Shown piece after piece: positions 36,101-46,976 of a stretch of DNA of 64,000 bases. This DNA comes from Scatophagus argus (taxonomy: Eukaryota; Chordata; Actinopteri; Scatophagidae): assembly GCF_020382885.2 (NCBI RefSeq), contig NC_058513.1, positions 12,549,641 through 12,613,640 on the forward strand. Direction: 5' to 3'. Numbering within the stretch: the first letter of the stretch is position 1; every line of letters begins with the position of its first letter. The position numbers and the translations under genes were made by a program. A model generated the notes under the pieces. The model was not told the DNA's origin and did no database searches. It was given only the letters and a program-made list of their open reading frames with translations.

Positions 36101-37007
36101 CACAATGCTCTTTGGTGAAGAAGTGTCGGGTAAATTCCTGGCAAGATGGCCAACATTCTTCAAACCGAGGATCATCTCAGATTGCAAAAATCTTCCTGAA
36201 AGTGCTCATGTCAGTGAGCTCCTTTTGTCTGCACAACAAGAGTCTGAAGATTGTGGTAAGTGTAAAACAGATGTCTTACGGGAGCAATTACAACTGTACT
36301 CCCTGTAACTATTTTGTCATAACTACAACATCAACATCAACTCTGGTGGTCTAACAAAAGTAATCACTCTTTTGCCAATTGTCTAGTCTGGGACTCTGAG
36401 GTGGCTGCCATCCTTTTGCTTCTTCATCTGTTACCTCCAACATCCAAGGGTAGGAAAGCTTCAAAGATTAGCACATCTGATGCTGCTGACCGGCTGGTGA
36501 AGTTCATTAAGGTATGTTATCAGTCAAGTTATTTGTTGTTTTTGTTTTTTTTCAAGGGCCTGTGTTGATGTTTCAATGTGCATTTAAGGTGGGAAATCAG
36601 GTATTTTCTCTTAATTCTTGGGTGCTTACTCTACAGCGAATTCCAAATTTCTTTTTGATTGATTTGGTATCTTTATTGCTCAGGTGGGGCGAAGCATGGA
36701 TGCCTTCCTCAAAGAAACTGGGCCTGTTCAACCACTTCTTCTGTGTGTCGGAGAAAGAAAGAACAGCATTCAAAATTTCTACATTGTCCTGGACCAAAAA
36801 GTCATTCCCTGTTCAACGCAGACCGGAGTTGCTGCCTTTGATGAGCTGTTCAAGGCCCATTTTGCTTTTGCTGTGTCCTATGACGAGGCATTGAACAACT
36901 TCTACACATTCATCCAGACCACTGTGTACGGCATCGATGTTGGTGTTATGAAGGAGAGTCCTCGAGTCAAAGAAATCAGAGCAAGACTTCTTCATACTGC
37001 AGTTTGA
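33141..37007 (+). CDS. Transposon ORF1: SAMD3-like protein with CIDE-N/PB1-like N-terminus
   Basis: Ten exons: 33141-33159, 33985-34086, 34340-34480, 34571-34743, 34882-35018, 35214-35307, 35672-36001, 36087-36255, 36387-36511, 36684-37007. Phases join cleanly to 537 residues plus TGA; the alternative start ATG 33993 gives 528. The N-terminal 80 residues (VEYKGVSKWVRVP, VLVKFNLPDF, LKDSAGVEVDEDIFDELL) look like a ubiquitin-fold CIDE-N or PB1 module. Then come an acidic Ser-rich linker and a region like the C-terminal half of the many teleost proteins annotated 'SAM domain-containing protein 3-like' (SGYLAWRLKTVQ, FLARWPTFFKPR, FYIVLDQKVIPC, YDEALNNFYTFIQ). I see no SAM domain itself. The role is unknown; an accessory transposition or host-interaction protein is a guess. 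Confidence 0.8.
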
Positions 37008-37030
37008 AGAACACATCTTTGCCTGGAAAT

Positions 37031-39463
37031 ATGTTCATGTGTTACATTTGCAAGGTACACCACACAAGTTGTTCATTGTTATTTAGACATTTGAAGTTTC
37101 AGCATGGTCTGTACCCAGGAAAGTCTTTGCGTTTGAATTGTGGAGAGCCTGGATGTTCCTTTGTGTTTTTGACATATTCTGGTTACAAGCGGCATTTATC
37201 TCGAGCACATGGAAATGGTGTTGATTCAGATGTTGTCAACAGTTTTGAGCCTGTTGCTAATGTTGGAGCCTCAGTATCCCAGCCAGTAAATGCTGATACT
37301 TCTGTGACTGTCACAACTCACATTCCAATTGAAAAAAGGCAAATACAAGACATGTGCAGCTCTATTGTTGCTCAAGTACAAGCCTCAGGAGTTCCAGAGA
37401 GTACTGTCCAATCTTTAGTTGGCTCAATGGAGGAACTGGTCAATGACATCCATGCACATGCAAAAGAAGCTGTTGTTGAATGTTTGCCATCTGATGCATC
37501 CAGAGAAACATTAGAAAAAGTCCAAGATTGTTTTGATCAACTTCAAAATCCATTCTCATGTCTTAACACAGAGTGTAAAAGGTTGAGACATTTTGAGAAA
37601 AAATGGAAAATAGTTGAGCCTGTAGAGCATATTCTTGGTGTCCGCTTTGACATACGTAGAGACAAAACGACAGGCACATACAGGCAAATTCCTGTCAATG
37701 ACAAGTTCATGTATGTACCCATTATGGGGTCTCTTTCATCCATGTTTAGGAACAGTGAACTGTGCAACAGTTTTAAAAAGGCAAAACCACACCAGGATGG
37801 GGTCTACAGGGATGTTAATGATGGTTCTTACTTCAGCAATCACATTTTATTTTCACAGCAAGAATATGCTCTTCAGATCCAGCTCTACTATGATGATTTT
37901 GAAACTGCCAACCCCTTAGGCTCAAAAAGAGGTGTACACAAACTTGGTTGTATTTATTTTGTTTTGAGAAATTTGCCACCAAAGCTGAATTCTGTGTTGA
38001 TGAACATTCATCTTGTTGCCCTCTTTCACTCAGATGACCTAAAAAAATATGGATTTGATCCTATTCTGAAGCCACTTGTTGATGATCTAAAGATGTTAGA
38101 GACAGAAGGGATGCAGCTGCCGTTTTCAGCTTCAACTGTGAAAGGCTCAATTTTTCAGGTTACTGGTGACAACTTAGCTTTACATGGCCTCTTTGGGTTT
38201 GTTGAATCATTTAATGCTAATTATTCTTGTCGCTTTTGTTTAACTGATAGAATAGAGTTGCAGTCAGTTTTTAGTGAGGATCATCCAGGTTTAACTCTAC
38301 GTTCAAAAGACCTCCATTCACAACATTGCAGTGCCATTCAACAAAATCCTTCTCTGACCTCAGTATTTGGTGTCAAAAGAACCTGTTTGCTCAATTCTCT
38401 TCAGCTGTATCATACTTCAGACAATTTTGCTGTTGATATTATGCATGATCTGTTGGAAGGAGTGGTGCAGTACGAGTTAAAGCTTGTGTGTCAGTATTTG
38501 ATTAAGAACTCCATATCCTTGAATTCATTGTTGGAGAGAATAATGAGTTTTAATTATGGGTTCACCCAGAGAAAAAACAGACCAGGTCTGTTAAAATTAG
38601 ATGACAATAGCAAGGATCTTGGGCTTAATGCTATTCAATCTTGGTGCCTTTTACGAAACACCCCATTAATGTTTGGAGATTTAGTTAGCAGGGATGATAG
38701 CTGCTGGAACTTGCTACTTCTCTTAATACAAATTGTAAACATTGTCTTTGCACCTATTGTTACCCATGGTATGACTTGCTATTTGAAGCATCTGATTTTG
38801 GATCATCACACACTTTTTAAATCTGTCTTTCCAGAGCGAAATTTGATTCCAAAGCATCACCTAATGATCCATTACCCAAGTTGTATTCGGAAAATTGGGC
38901 CACTTATTCACATGTGGTGCATGAGGTTTGAAGGAAAACACAATTTTTTCAAAAAGTGTGTGAAGAACTTCAAAAACATCACAAAAACTCTTGTTAAGAA
39001 ACACCAGAATCAGTTGGCTTTTCATTTTGAAAACTTCTACTTCAAAAGATTACAGTTTGGCTCTATTAGTGAAGTCTTGGCTAGCAGTTTAGAGGGCAGT
39101 GAGGCACTGAATGAAAGGTTTGGTGTGTCTTGTTTTGTTTCTACAACTTCCTGGGTCAAAAGCTATGGTACAGAGTACCAAGTTGGGATGTACGTATGCA
39201 CTGGTGTTGACAATGAGATGCCTTTGTTCAACAGGATCATCAGTATAATTGTTAGAGATGACAATGTTTATCTTCTAACTTGCAAAGTCTCTACATTGTA
39301 TTTTGATGACCACCTAAATGCATTTACTATCGGGGAAAGAACAGATGGTTTCACCCTTGTTTGTATAGATGATCTTGTGTATTACAGATCTTATGATCAG
39401 CAGTTTGCATATGACTCTGAACAAATCTATATTGTGCCATACAGTGTTTTTATTCCATGCTAA
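37031..39463 (+). CDS. Transposon ORF2: C2H2 zinc-finger DDE transposase-like protein
   Basis: A single open frame of 810 residues plus TAA. The start is the first ATG (37031), 23 nt after the ORF1 stop; the frame is open slightly further upstream without an ATG. Two C2H2 fingers lie at about residues 4-25 (CYICKVHHTS...HLKFQH) and 38-62 (CGEPGC...HLSRAH). A long insertless core follows, with DNFAVDIMHDLLEGVVQYEL around D469 and HMWCMRFEGKHNFFKKC around E634, the expected places of the first catalytic Asp and the catalytic Glu of a CMC-type RNase H fold. I could not assign the middle Asp with certainty. AATAAA at 39499-39504 follows the stop. The frame is intact, so the copy may be young. Confidence 0.82.
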   Translation: MFMCYICKVHHTSCSLLFRHLKFQHGLYPGKSLRLNCGEPGCSFVFLTYSGYKRHLSRAHGNGVDSDVVNSFEPVANVGASVSQPVNADTSVTVTTHIPIEKRQIQDMCSSIVAQVQASGVPESTVQSLVGSMEELVNDIHAHAKEAVVECLPSDASRETLEKVQDCFDQLQNPFSCLNTECKRLRHFEKKWKIVEPVEHILGVRFDIRRDKTTGTYRQIPVNDKFMYVPIMGSLSSMFRNSELCNSFKKAKPHQDGVYRDVNDGSYFSNHILFSQQEYALQIQLYYDDFETANPLGSKRGVHKLGCIYFVLRNLPPKLNSVLMNIHLVALFHSDDLKKYGFDPILKPLVDDLKMLETEGMQLPFSASTVKGSIFQVTGDNLALHGLFGFVESFNANYSCRFCLTDRIELQSVFSEDHPGLTLRSKDLHSQHCSAIQQNPSLTSVFGVKRTCLLNSLQLYHTSDNFAVDIMHDLLEGVVQYELKLVCQYLIKNSISLNSLLERIMSFNYGFTQRKNRPGLLKLDDNSKDLGLNAIQSWCLLRNTPLMFGDLVSRDDSCWNLLLLLIQIVNIVFAPIVTHGMTCYLKHLILDHHTLFKSVFPERNLIPKHHLMIHYPSCIRKIGPLIHMWCMRFEGKHNFFKKCVKNFKNITKTLVKKHQNQLAFHFENFYFKRLQFGSISEVLASSLEGSEALNERFGVSCFVSTTSWVKSYGTEYQVGMYVCTGVDNEMPLFNRIISIIVRDDNVYLLTCKVSTLYFDDHLNAFTIGERTDGFTLVCIDDLVYYRSYDQQFAYDSEQIYIVPYSVFIPC

Positions 39464-39498
39464 AATGTTCAGATTTTGTTGGTGTACCTGTATTTTTT

Positions 39499-39504
39499 AA
39501 TAAA
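39499..39504 (+). terminator. Poly(A) signal of the transposase transcript
   Basis: AATAAA 36 bp after the ORF2 stop, in an A-rich context. Confidence 0.65.
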
Positions 39505-39584
39505 AAAAAATATTTTTGTACAACTTACATTGTTTATAGGTTTGTGAAGTAGATGGTGGGTATAGTGGTAAGAGGGGGATTAGT

Positions 39585-39898
39585 TGTCCACAACATTCTA
39601 CACTATCAGAGTTAATTGCATTACACCAGTTAAGTGTAATATTTTGCACTGGAGTATAATTGGGAGTGTTGTTTTTGTAACACTGACACTAGTGTATAGT
39701 TATATCAACACTATTGGGTGTTAGCCAGTGTTAATTTTTAACACCTATCAGAGTTAATATTACTCTAGAAGGGTGTTAAAAAATGTACACTTTTGAAAGT
39801 GTTGATTTAACACTAGAAAGTGTGGACACATATAGACACTTTTGTAGTGTTAAAATTAACACTCTCAGAGTTAATTTGACACTGGCGATTTTGCTGTG
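39585..39898. repeat. Right subterminal repeat array and TIR of the transposon
   Basis: At least ten copies, in both orientations, of AGTGTTAA/TTAACACT and CAGAGTTAA/TTAACTCTG variants over about 310 bp, ending in the right TIR (39870-39898). Such subterminal arrays are transposase binding regions in CACTA-type elements. The left end has fewer copies (32603-32690). Confidence 0.8.
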
Positions 39899-39900
39899 TA

Positions 39901-40469
39901 GCAGTGCAGCAGGAAGGGATGCTTCATATAGTGAAGTACATCTGTTGACAGTTACATTAATAATAATTTAAAATTGTGTTATAAACCATTTGTTTATTGT
40001 CCATATGCTGCTGATAAATTCTAAATGAGCAGGATCAAAACTTACATCTATAGGCCTGAGTGGCTTCATGCAAACAAATAAAGCAATTTGTAATAAATGA
40101 ATTTTAAAAATGAAATACGTTTTATGTTTGTTTTTGCACTCAGACACAAGAAACTTTTAATGGGAATAATGGATGTAAATTTCCTTCAACATAACACAAA
40201 GGTTAAATAAGTAATTTTGTCTTTGTCTTAAAATGGATTCTGCCTAAGCATGAGATGAGTACACTGAACTCTTATTAATGTAAGGGTCAATATCCTGTGA
40301 ACGAGCAGCATGATTCACATCACACACAGGACCAAACAAACTGATTAAAGTTAAAGTACAGCATCTCCCTCCACTGGCAGATGTGGAATCCTTCATTTAT
40401 CGTGAGGAAAATGGGCATTTGATGCTCTGTAAGTCAGAAAATCAATTCGTTTTTGAGGTTCAGAGTTAC
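39901..40469. other. Spacer between transposon and dusp13a
   Basis: About 570 bp downstream of dusp13a, taken to be its 3' flank and UTR. No exon or repeat recognised. Confidence 0.5.
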
Positions 40470-41256
40470 TCATGATGTCTTGCGCAGTTTCGTATCCAAA
40501 GCACAAAGCTGTTTAAGGAATCCTCTGTTTGGGAAGATCCACCTGCGCTCCTTCACTTTATTGATTGCGTCTAGTAGGGTGTAATGGTGGTGGATCATGA
40601 GGTAGGCCAGGACGAGGGAGGCAGACCTGCTCACCCCAACTGCACAGTGGACAAAAACCCGAGCTGGTCAAAAAGAAGAAAAAAGATTTTGATGAGCCTA
40701 AAGCTTGAGCTGATATTTTGGTTTTACTCTGGAAAAGATGAGCGGCATTCAGGGCAGCCTGCACAATCGGAGCTAAAACTGAGTGACAGTAGAGCAACAT
40801 GACGGGTATTTACCACCAGCAGTGTCGAGTGCACTCTGAATATACTCAGCAGAGGGGAAGAAATAGCGAGAGAGGTCAAAGGATGGTGAGTCATCAGCAG
40901 GCACTCCATAATAATCCACAGTGGAGCCGTAGAAGTCATGACTTCCCTGACAGTGCATCCTGCCATGAGCGGCGTTCACAACATGAGTGATTCCCAGCTT
41001 CCATAGACTGTAGCGATCATTTGCCACTGACCTGTGCACGAAGGAGGCAGGGATTACAAGAAACACATTATTAGGAAGTGTTATTTTCATGTTATAAGCT
41101 GTCAAGAGAAAAGACTTACATGTCACCAATGAATAGGTTAGGCCAAACTTCATCCACACGATTACCAAACTTTTTTCCTCCATACAACACTTTCACCAAG
41201 TCTTTAACAGAAGGATTGGCAGGGGAAACTGCATTACTGTCCTGTAGATTGTTCAT
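40470..41256 (-). CDS. dusp13a: Dual specificity phosphatase 13A-like (MDSP), copy 5
   Basis: Exons on the - strand: 41120-41256, 40814-41031, 40470-40663; 182 residues plus TGA. The start is ATG 41256 ([16 protein letters not shown]). Landmarks: [49 protein letters not shown] with DDSPSFDLS after it, and active site [18 protein letters not shown]. The CQGxxDFYGS segment and the LWKLGITHV start of exon 2 match mammalian DUSP13A closely in my recall. It is the most compact copy (introns 88 and 150 bp) and the one next to samd8, the position of DUSP13 in tetrapods. The catalytic Cys, Arg and general-acid Asp are all present. Confidence 0.92.
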
Positions 41257-42786
41257 AGTTGACTGCAGGGATGTTTATAGGTGCCTACATATAAAACAAT
41301 ATTCTAAAACTACCCATATGTATGATTCACATCTCCCAACATTAATTTTCAAACTCTGTTGAGGCTTTACTACAACCATGAAGTAAACTGACAAGGACAG
41401 GTGTTCCTGGTCTAAAATTAAATAGTGACCCATATTCTAAATGTTAATGAACCTCACACCTTATTATACGCCACACCTTCTTAACGATAGTTTACGTGCA
41501 GTCATGATTTTTCATTTTGTGGTCTTAAACTGCACAAAGACTTCCTTGTTTTTCACTATAATCACAACATGCTGCAGAATTAAAGCTGCAGTACCACATT
41601 TTCACCAGTAGGTATCACTGCTGGTCAAGCGGAGCTGAGCACCTCTAGCCGAATTTTTCTTTGCGCAGCTATTGTGGACATTACTACCTTATGTTGTCAA
41701 CAGTAATGCTAACCAGCGCGAAGCCAGGGCGAAATGATTTACAACGAGACCGTGTTATTGCAAGAAATGCTAATAAGATTTCGTCAGATTTATTTGAGAT
41801 GCTATTTAGCTAGCTAGCTAAATAAAAGAGCCTCTGTGTCGTCCTCTGTTACATCTCAGTGCAGGTGAGTGAGCGTAAGGCGCACGCATTGATTAAGCTA
41901 GCAAATGGCTTGGTAGCTAACTTTAGCCAGCACTAAATTAGCCTAGTGGGGCAGGGTTGTTGAGATAGAAGAAAGGATGCTTTCGTTTGGTTTCATGTCT
42001 ACCCCATTAATGCTTGTGGTTACACACACCGTCTTGTACCATGTTGGCTAATTATCTTACAAGATACAAAAAGATGTCAGTAGGATTAGCTCCTGGCCCC
42101 ACCTTACTGACAGCCGGGGATGTCGGTTGATGCAGTTGCATGTTTTTCTTATTGGATAAAGTTAATCTACGGACCGCTTGTAAACCACAAAAGCTATGGT
42201 GCCAAAATATTATGTATTCTCATAACATGAAGTTTTAGATATGTTAACACTGTACCGATGGCTTGATTTTTTTTTTAATTGAGACGATATTAATTCGTTA
42301 AGTGTCTAGGATAAGGTGATTAGTAATAAGATTGGGGAAAACAACCAACTAGTGAACATCCATGACTATCTTTTAAGTCTCAGCGGCAGCCTCTGGCCTG
42401 GGGAATATGTCTGCTCCTTCACCCACATTTTTAGGGTGTGATTTCTATTGTGCAAACTTCTCTTGGCAAACTCTTGTCTCAAATATTTGCTCAAGTTGTG
42501 AATACTCGGCTTGTCTGTGGAGCTCAGCAAATGTCTTGAAGTTATTTATCACTTTTTTTTCTCGCAAAGTGAAGTTATTCTCAGTCTATGTGGCAGTTAT
42601 ATGTAGTTTGTTAGGAATTAGTATTGCTGATTCAGTGGAAATTTTGAGTGTCTACTTCTCCTTAAGATTTTTTTTTGTTGGTGGTGACCGAGTCAACAAG
42701 GAACCCTGTTTGACAGTAAGGGAGAGTCTAGCTGTTTGTGTGACACTCGTATGTTCTTTTCCTTCAGCCCTCAGAGTGAAAAGGAA
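41257..42786. promoter_or_regulatory. Divergent dusp13a/samd8 spacer with probable samd8 5' exon
   Basis: The two genes are transcribed away from each other here. A CpG-bearing stretch at about 41630-41870 ends in a good donor (CAGTGCAG/GTGAGTGAG, exon end about 41865) and is a likely samd8 non-coding first exon. The first coding samd8 exon starts at its acceptor at 42768. The region between shows no other gene. Confidence 0.5.
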
Positions 42787-45586
42787 ATGATACAGCTCAG
42801 TGTCCGTCGCTGGACGCCCAAACACGTCGCCAAATGGCTGAAGGAAGAGGGCTTCTGTGACTACGTGGACCTGCTGTGCAACAAGCACCGACTGGATGGC
42901 ACCAGTCTGCTCGCCCTCAGTGAGTATGACCTCCGATCACCCCCTCTGGAGCTCAAGGTCCTGGGGGACATCAAGCGGCTGATGGTGTCCATCCGGAAAC
43001 TCCAGAAACAGAACATAGACGTGTTAGAAGAGCTGGGCCTTCCCTTTGATGGCCACTCTCCTACAGGCTCCGGAGGCAGTTTGGACTGGCTGTGTAATGG
43101 AGAGTCAGGCAGAGACTGTGATAGCACTGACACTGCTCCAGTGGGAGAGGAGTATCACCAGTACACTAATGGGAAGTACAAGCAACAGACAAGGCGCCTG
43201 GATCCAGAGTACTGGAAGACAGTGCTTAGCTCCATCTATGTGGTGTTTGTGTTTGGATTCACGTCCTTTGTCATGGTCATCGTGCATGAGAGGGTGCCTG
43301 ACATGCGCACATACCCTCCACTGCCAGATATCTTCCTTGACAGGTGGGTACGTGATAGCAAAGACACTCTCAGACCTTGTTTTTCTGACCTGGGGCACTG
43401 GGTGGCCTTCAAAAAACAACAGAAACAGCCAGCTTTGAAATTCCAAAGAGCGAGCGAAACAAAAATATGCATTTTTATCAACTGTCAGAATATCACACCA
43501 GATGGTGGACATTATAATTGCCCTACTTCCTTGTAGCATGTTTCTATTATTGTCCTCACATATTCCTGATGGGCTAGCTTTAGTTCAAAGAGATCTTTGA
43601 GTGTTTTTTAAAGTGACCTACTTTGTAGTGTGACTCATTTATGATCAGCTTTAAGCTTTACGTGGAATATCATAGTTTATTGTGAAAGCTAATTTTAGAG
43701 AAATGCCTGTAAATTATTTTTGTATTTAGGATCCATATTTTGGTATTTAAAATCAGTCAAGTTAGAAACTTTCAACATAGAAATTAGTATCTGTTTGAAG
43801 TATTTAAGCCTTAACTTAGCTAATACTAATGCTGCTTAATTAATGATTTATGTAACAAAATTATTATTGATTCATCCTTTTTTCCAATCAATTTCCTCTT
43901 TCCAACAGTGTGCCCAGAATACCATGGGCCTTTGCTATGGCTGAAGCATGTGGAGTGATCCTCTGTAATATCTGGTTGCTGGTTCTGTTGCTCCACAAAC
44001 ACAGGTAGTCTTTCATATGAGTGTTTTCCCTACAGAGAGTCTACTGTAGGATGTTTGCAGTGTGTTCCTTAGGTCAGCACCATGGACGCTACAGGTTAAC
44101 TGTTTCCCGTGACTTGTAGGTCGATCCTTTTGCGGCGCATGTGCAGCCTCATGGGGACGGTGTTCATGCTGCGCTGTATCACCATGTTTGTCACCTCCCT
44201 GTCTGTGCCAGGACAGCACCTGCAATGCTCAGGAAAGGTAAGACATAATGAAATTTTTTGTGTATTAATTCTTAAACATGATCTTCTTTCTGAGATATCG
44301 CAGTACTGATAGTTTTACATCTGCTCTTCTTCCAGATGTACGGTGACATGTGGGCCAAACTGCAGCGCGCTGTAGCCATCTGGAGCGGTTTTGGGATGAC
44401 CCTGACCGGAGTGCATACGTGTGGTGACTACATGTTCAGTGGCCACACTGTGGTCCTTACCATGCTCAACTTCTTTGTCACAGAGTGTGAGTAGCCTCTC
44501 AGTCTTAGCTCATTTTTGTTTGTTTGTTTTACCTTCTGTGGAGAACAGAACCACTTACGTAACTTAGAAAGGCCCTTTCCTATTAAGACTAAGGTGAAAT
44601 GGCTGCGGAATAAATCATAATATCACTAACTAAATTTAATTTTAAAAAGACCAAACTGAAGCTTTAAACATCACTTACGCCCTTTGGTCTGTTCTATGAT
44701 TAAAGACTTGGTAACTTAATTTAAGGCTTACCTAAATGGTCGTTCTTGATCTAGTTCCAAAAGAGCAAAGCAAAACAATAATCAAAATATACCAAAAATG
44801 ATAAGATACTATTTTTTTGTTTCACATGGGGTTTTAAATTCAAGCCTGATTTTAAGTAAAACACAAGATAATAGCTTTAAATTTACTTTGTGTTAAGACT
44901 TACACATAGTTGCTTTTAAAATGTCACAGTGGTCACGAGTTTTTGTCCATATCCATTCATGAAAATCACAAAAAGTTACTGTTGATGAAAGCTGGGACAT
45001 TAGAGGGTTAAAGTAATGTATCAAGAGGAGGACCCAGGTAGAGCAGGGAACAATGCAACTGTATGAGGCAATATTGCACTTTTGTTGCCATCCAGTGCCG
45101 TTCTCTGGTATTACAACTGGAATAAAAACAAGTTTTCTTCCGTCTGACCTGCGCAGAAGTCGTCTGTCAGCTCAGAGAGTGTGAAAAATCTCTGAATGGT
45201 GTCGTGAAACTGCAGACAACAACAACAGAGTAATACTTTAACGATTGTATCTTCAGCTTTTATTTTTTTCTCATTTCACAGACACTCCACGGAGCTGGAA
45301 TTTCATTCACACGTTGTCCTGGGTCCTGAATCTCTTTGGCATCTTCTTCATCCTGGCTGCACACGAGCACTACTCCATCGACGTGTTCATAGCGTTTTAC
45401 ATCACTACCAGACTCTTCCTGTACTACCACACTCTGGCCAACACCCGGGCCTACCAGCAGAGTCGACGAGCTCGCATCTGGTTCCCCATGTTCTCCTTCT
45501 TTGAGTGCAATGTGAACGGGCCTGTCCCCAATGAGTACTGCTGGCCCTTCTCTAGACCTGCTGTGATGAGGAGGCTGATTGGATAA
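42787..45586 (+). CDS. samd8: Sphingomyelin synthase-related protein 1 (SAMD8/SMSr)
   Basis: ER enzyme that makes ceramide phosphoethanolamine from ceramide and phosphatidylethanolamine and acts in ceramide homeostasis (family knowledge). Coding exons: 42787-43343 (exon begins at acceptor 42768), 43909-44004, 44120-44237, 44336-44486, 45282-45586; 408 residues plus TAA, near the roughly 415 of the human protein. The start is ATG 42787 ([14 protein letters not shown]). Residues about 5-72 form the SAM domain ([36 protein letters not shown]). The membrane part follows from about residue 140, with the conserved HERVPD loop. The PAP2-like catalytic triad is visible: H294 in [14 protein letters not shown], and H337 and D341 in [11 protein letters not shown]. 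The C-terminus [17 protein letters not shown] is conserved. Confidence 0.97.
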
Positions 45587-46976
45587 TGAGCAGCATTAGC
45601 GTTATGCTTCTTAGCCTGTGCTGTTTCTGTGTCTGCTTTGTCAAGTTGCCAACTGAGGTGTGATCATCAACAAAGATAACTGATGTGATCCTGTTAGCAT
45701 CGAGGCCTGATTGGATACATAGAGCCATACATTCTTATAATCTCGATCTCACCTTCTAACCTGCTTCCTTGAAACCGTATTTACCATATTAGGCGGAGTG
45801 GGGATATGTCTCATTTGTTGGTTGCTTGTTTTTCTTCTATAAAGATGTATCATTTTATGTAGCATGGGCTGCATTTTTCAGTAATTTGCAGCTTACTCAT
45901 CTGTCAAAGTATTTTGTTTGCACATGACAGAAAGAAGCCACATCAAAAAATCTCAGACGGAGAGTGTTACCTAAACCTTCTCAGCAGTTTTTTTATTTTC
46001 TGTGCAATCACAGTACCTGATAATTTCAAGGCTTGGATCCATATTCTTGACTGAAAATATGTCTGACCAGCCGCTGTGTAGTTTATGGAAACATAACACT
46101 ACGGACCACTGTTAAAGCAATATTTAAAGATCTACATTTCATATATTATCAGTGATGAAAACCTTTTTCATTCCTGGAGATTGCGACCATTTTAACAGCA
46201 TTACTAAATGTTCTCAGAGTAATTCATTGCTCATTGAAAGAAACGGTAAAGTACAACAGACCTCTGTTGATATTATTCACTTAGCTATGGCCTCTTCCTT
46301 ACCAGACCTAGAAAAGATGCATTCAAGGAAACGTCAGTATAAGCCAAAACAGGGAATAACAAAGATTTTTCCAGCTGTCTTAAATATAATTCCATTTGCC
46401 AATTACCTTGAGTGTCACAATAGGTTTATCTGTGTAAAAATTTCCCAAATCTTTAATGTTTACCGTTGGATAGTTCTATAGTGTTTTTTTTAAAAAATCA
46501 CCATAAGAGTGTAAATGACCAGACTTGCATAGAAAGTGAGCTTTCCCTAATCCGTTAACATTAGTCTATAGTAATAGTTCTTTAAAAGGACCCTTAAATT
46601 TGTATGTATTTGTTTATATTAATTTATTTCATTTTGTAAATGTCGATAGGTATTTTTATATTTCATATACAGTGTTATAGCAACATGCACATGGAGAAAT
46701 ATGTTTACAGTTGCTCTTAACTATGTATTTGTTTGAAACACAATGTGCTTTTTAAGTGTAATATTTATTTCAGATTGGCCTCTACACTTCATATAGTGAA
46801 ACTTGCCAGATGTAATTGATTTGGTCATTACAGCATGTTAAAAACATGATTATTTTAAGTGGAGTTGACATGCTGCAACACGTCCTTTCATTGAAGAATG
46901 ATGCTGTTGCATTCATGTGCTCCTGCAGAGCCACATTACTCGTTTCATGTCTCCTTCAGTCATTTTCATCATTAAA
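45587..46976 (+). terminator. samd8: samd8 3' UTR
   Basis: AT-rich untranslated region of about 1.4 kb. An ATTAAA at 46971-46976 followed by a GTTG/TTTTTTCC stretch is a plausible end. A 109-codon open frame at 46152-46481 is not supported by any motif. Confidence 0.5.

Larger units (their letters stand above)
32585..39898 (+). mobile_element. Two-gene CMC (EnSpm/Chapaev-like) DNA transposon, apparently whole
   Basis: A 7314 bp element inserted between DUSP copies 4 and 5. The left end is CACAGCAAATGTGCCAGTGT; the right end reverse-complemented is CACAGCAAAATCGCCAGTGT. These are imperfect TIRs of roughly 20-29 bp. Both ends are flanked by TA (32583-32584 and 39899-39900), consistent with a 2 bp target duplication. 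Inside are a multi-exon SAMD3-like gene and a single-exon C2H2/DDE transposase-like ORF, both on + and free of internal stops, and an array of AGTGTTAA/AACTCTG motifs next to the right end. The CMC assignment rests on the CACAG start, short target site, subterminal repeats and the xMHDLLEG and RFEGKHNFF motifs; it is inference, and another DDE superfamily is possible. Confidence 0.8.

Noticed and set aside
37004-37030. Upstream TTG-initiated extension of the transposase frame
   Set aside because: TTG is an unlikely start in a vertebrate. The first ATG at 37031 precedes the first zinc finger, so I took it as the start.
46152-46481. 109-codon open frame downstream of samd8
   Set aside because: It lies in the samd8 3' UTR, has no motif and no splice context. 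Most likely chance.
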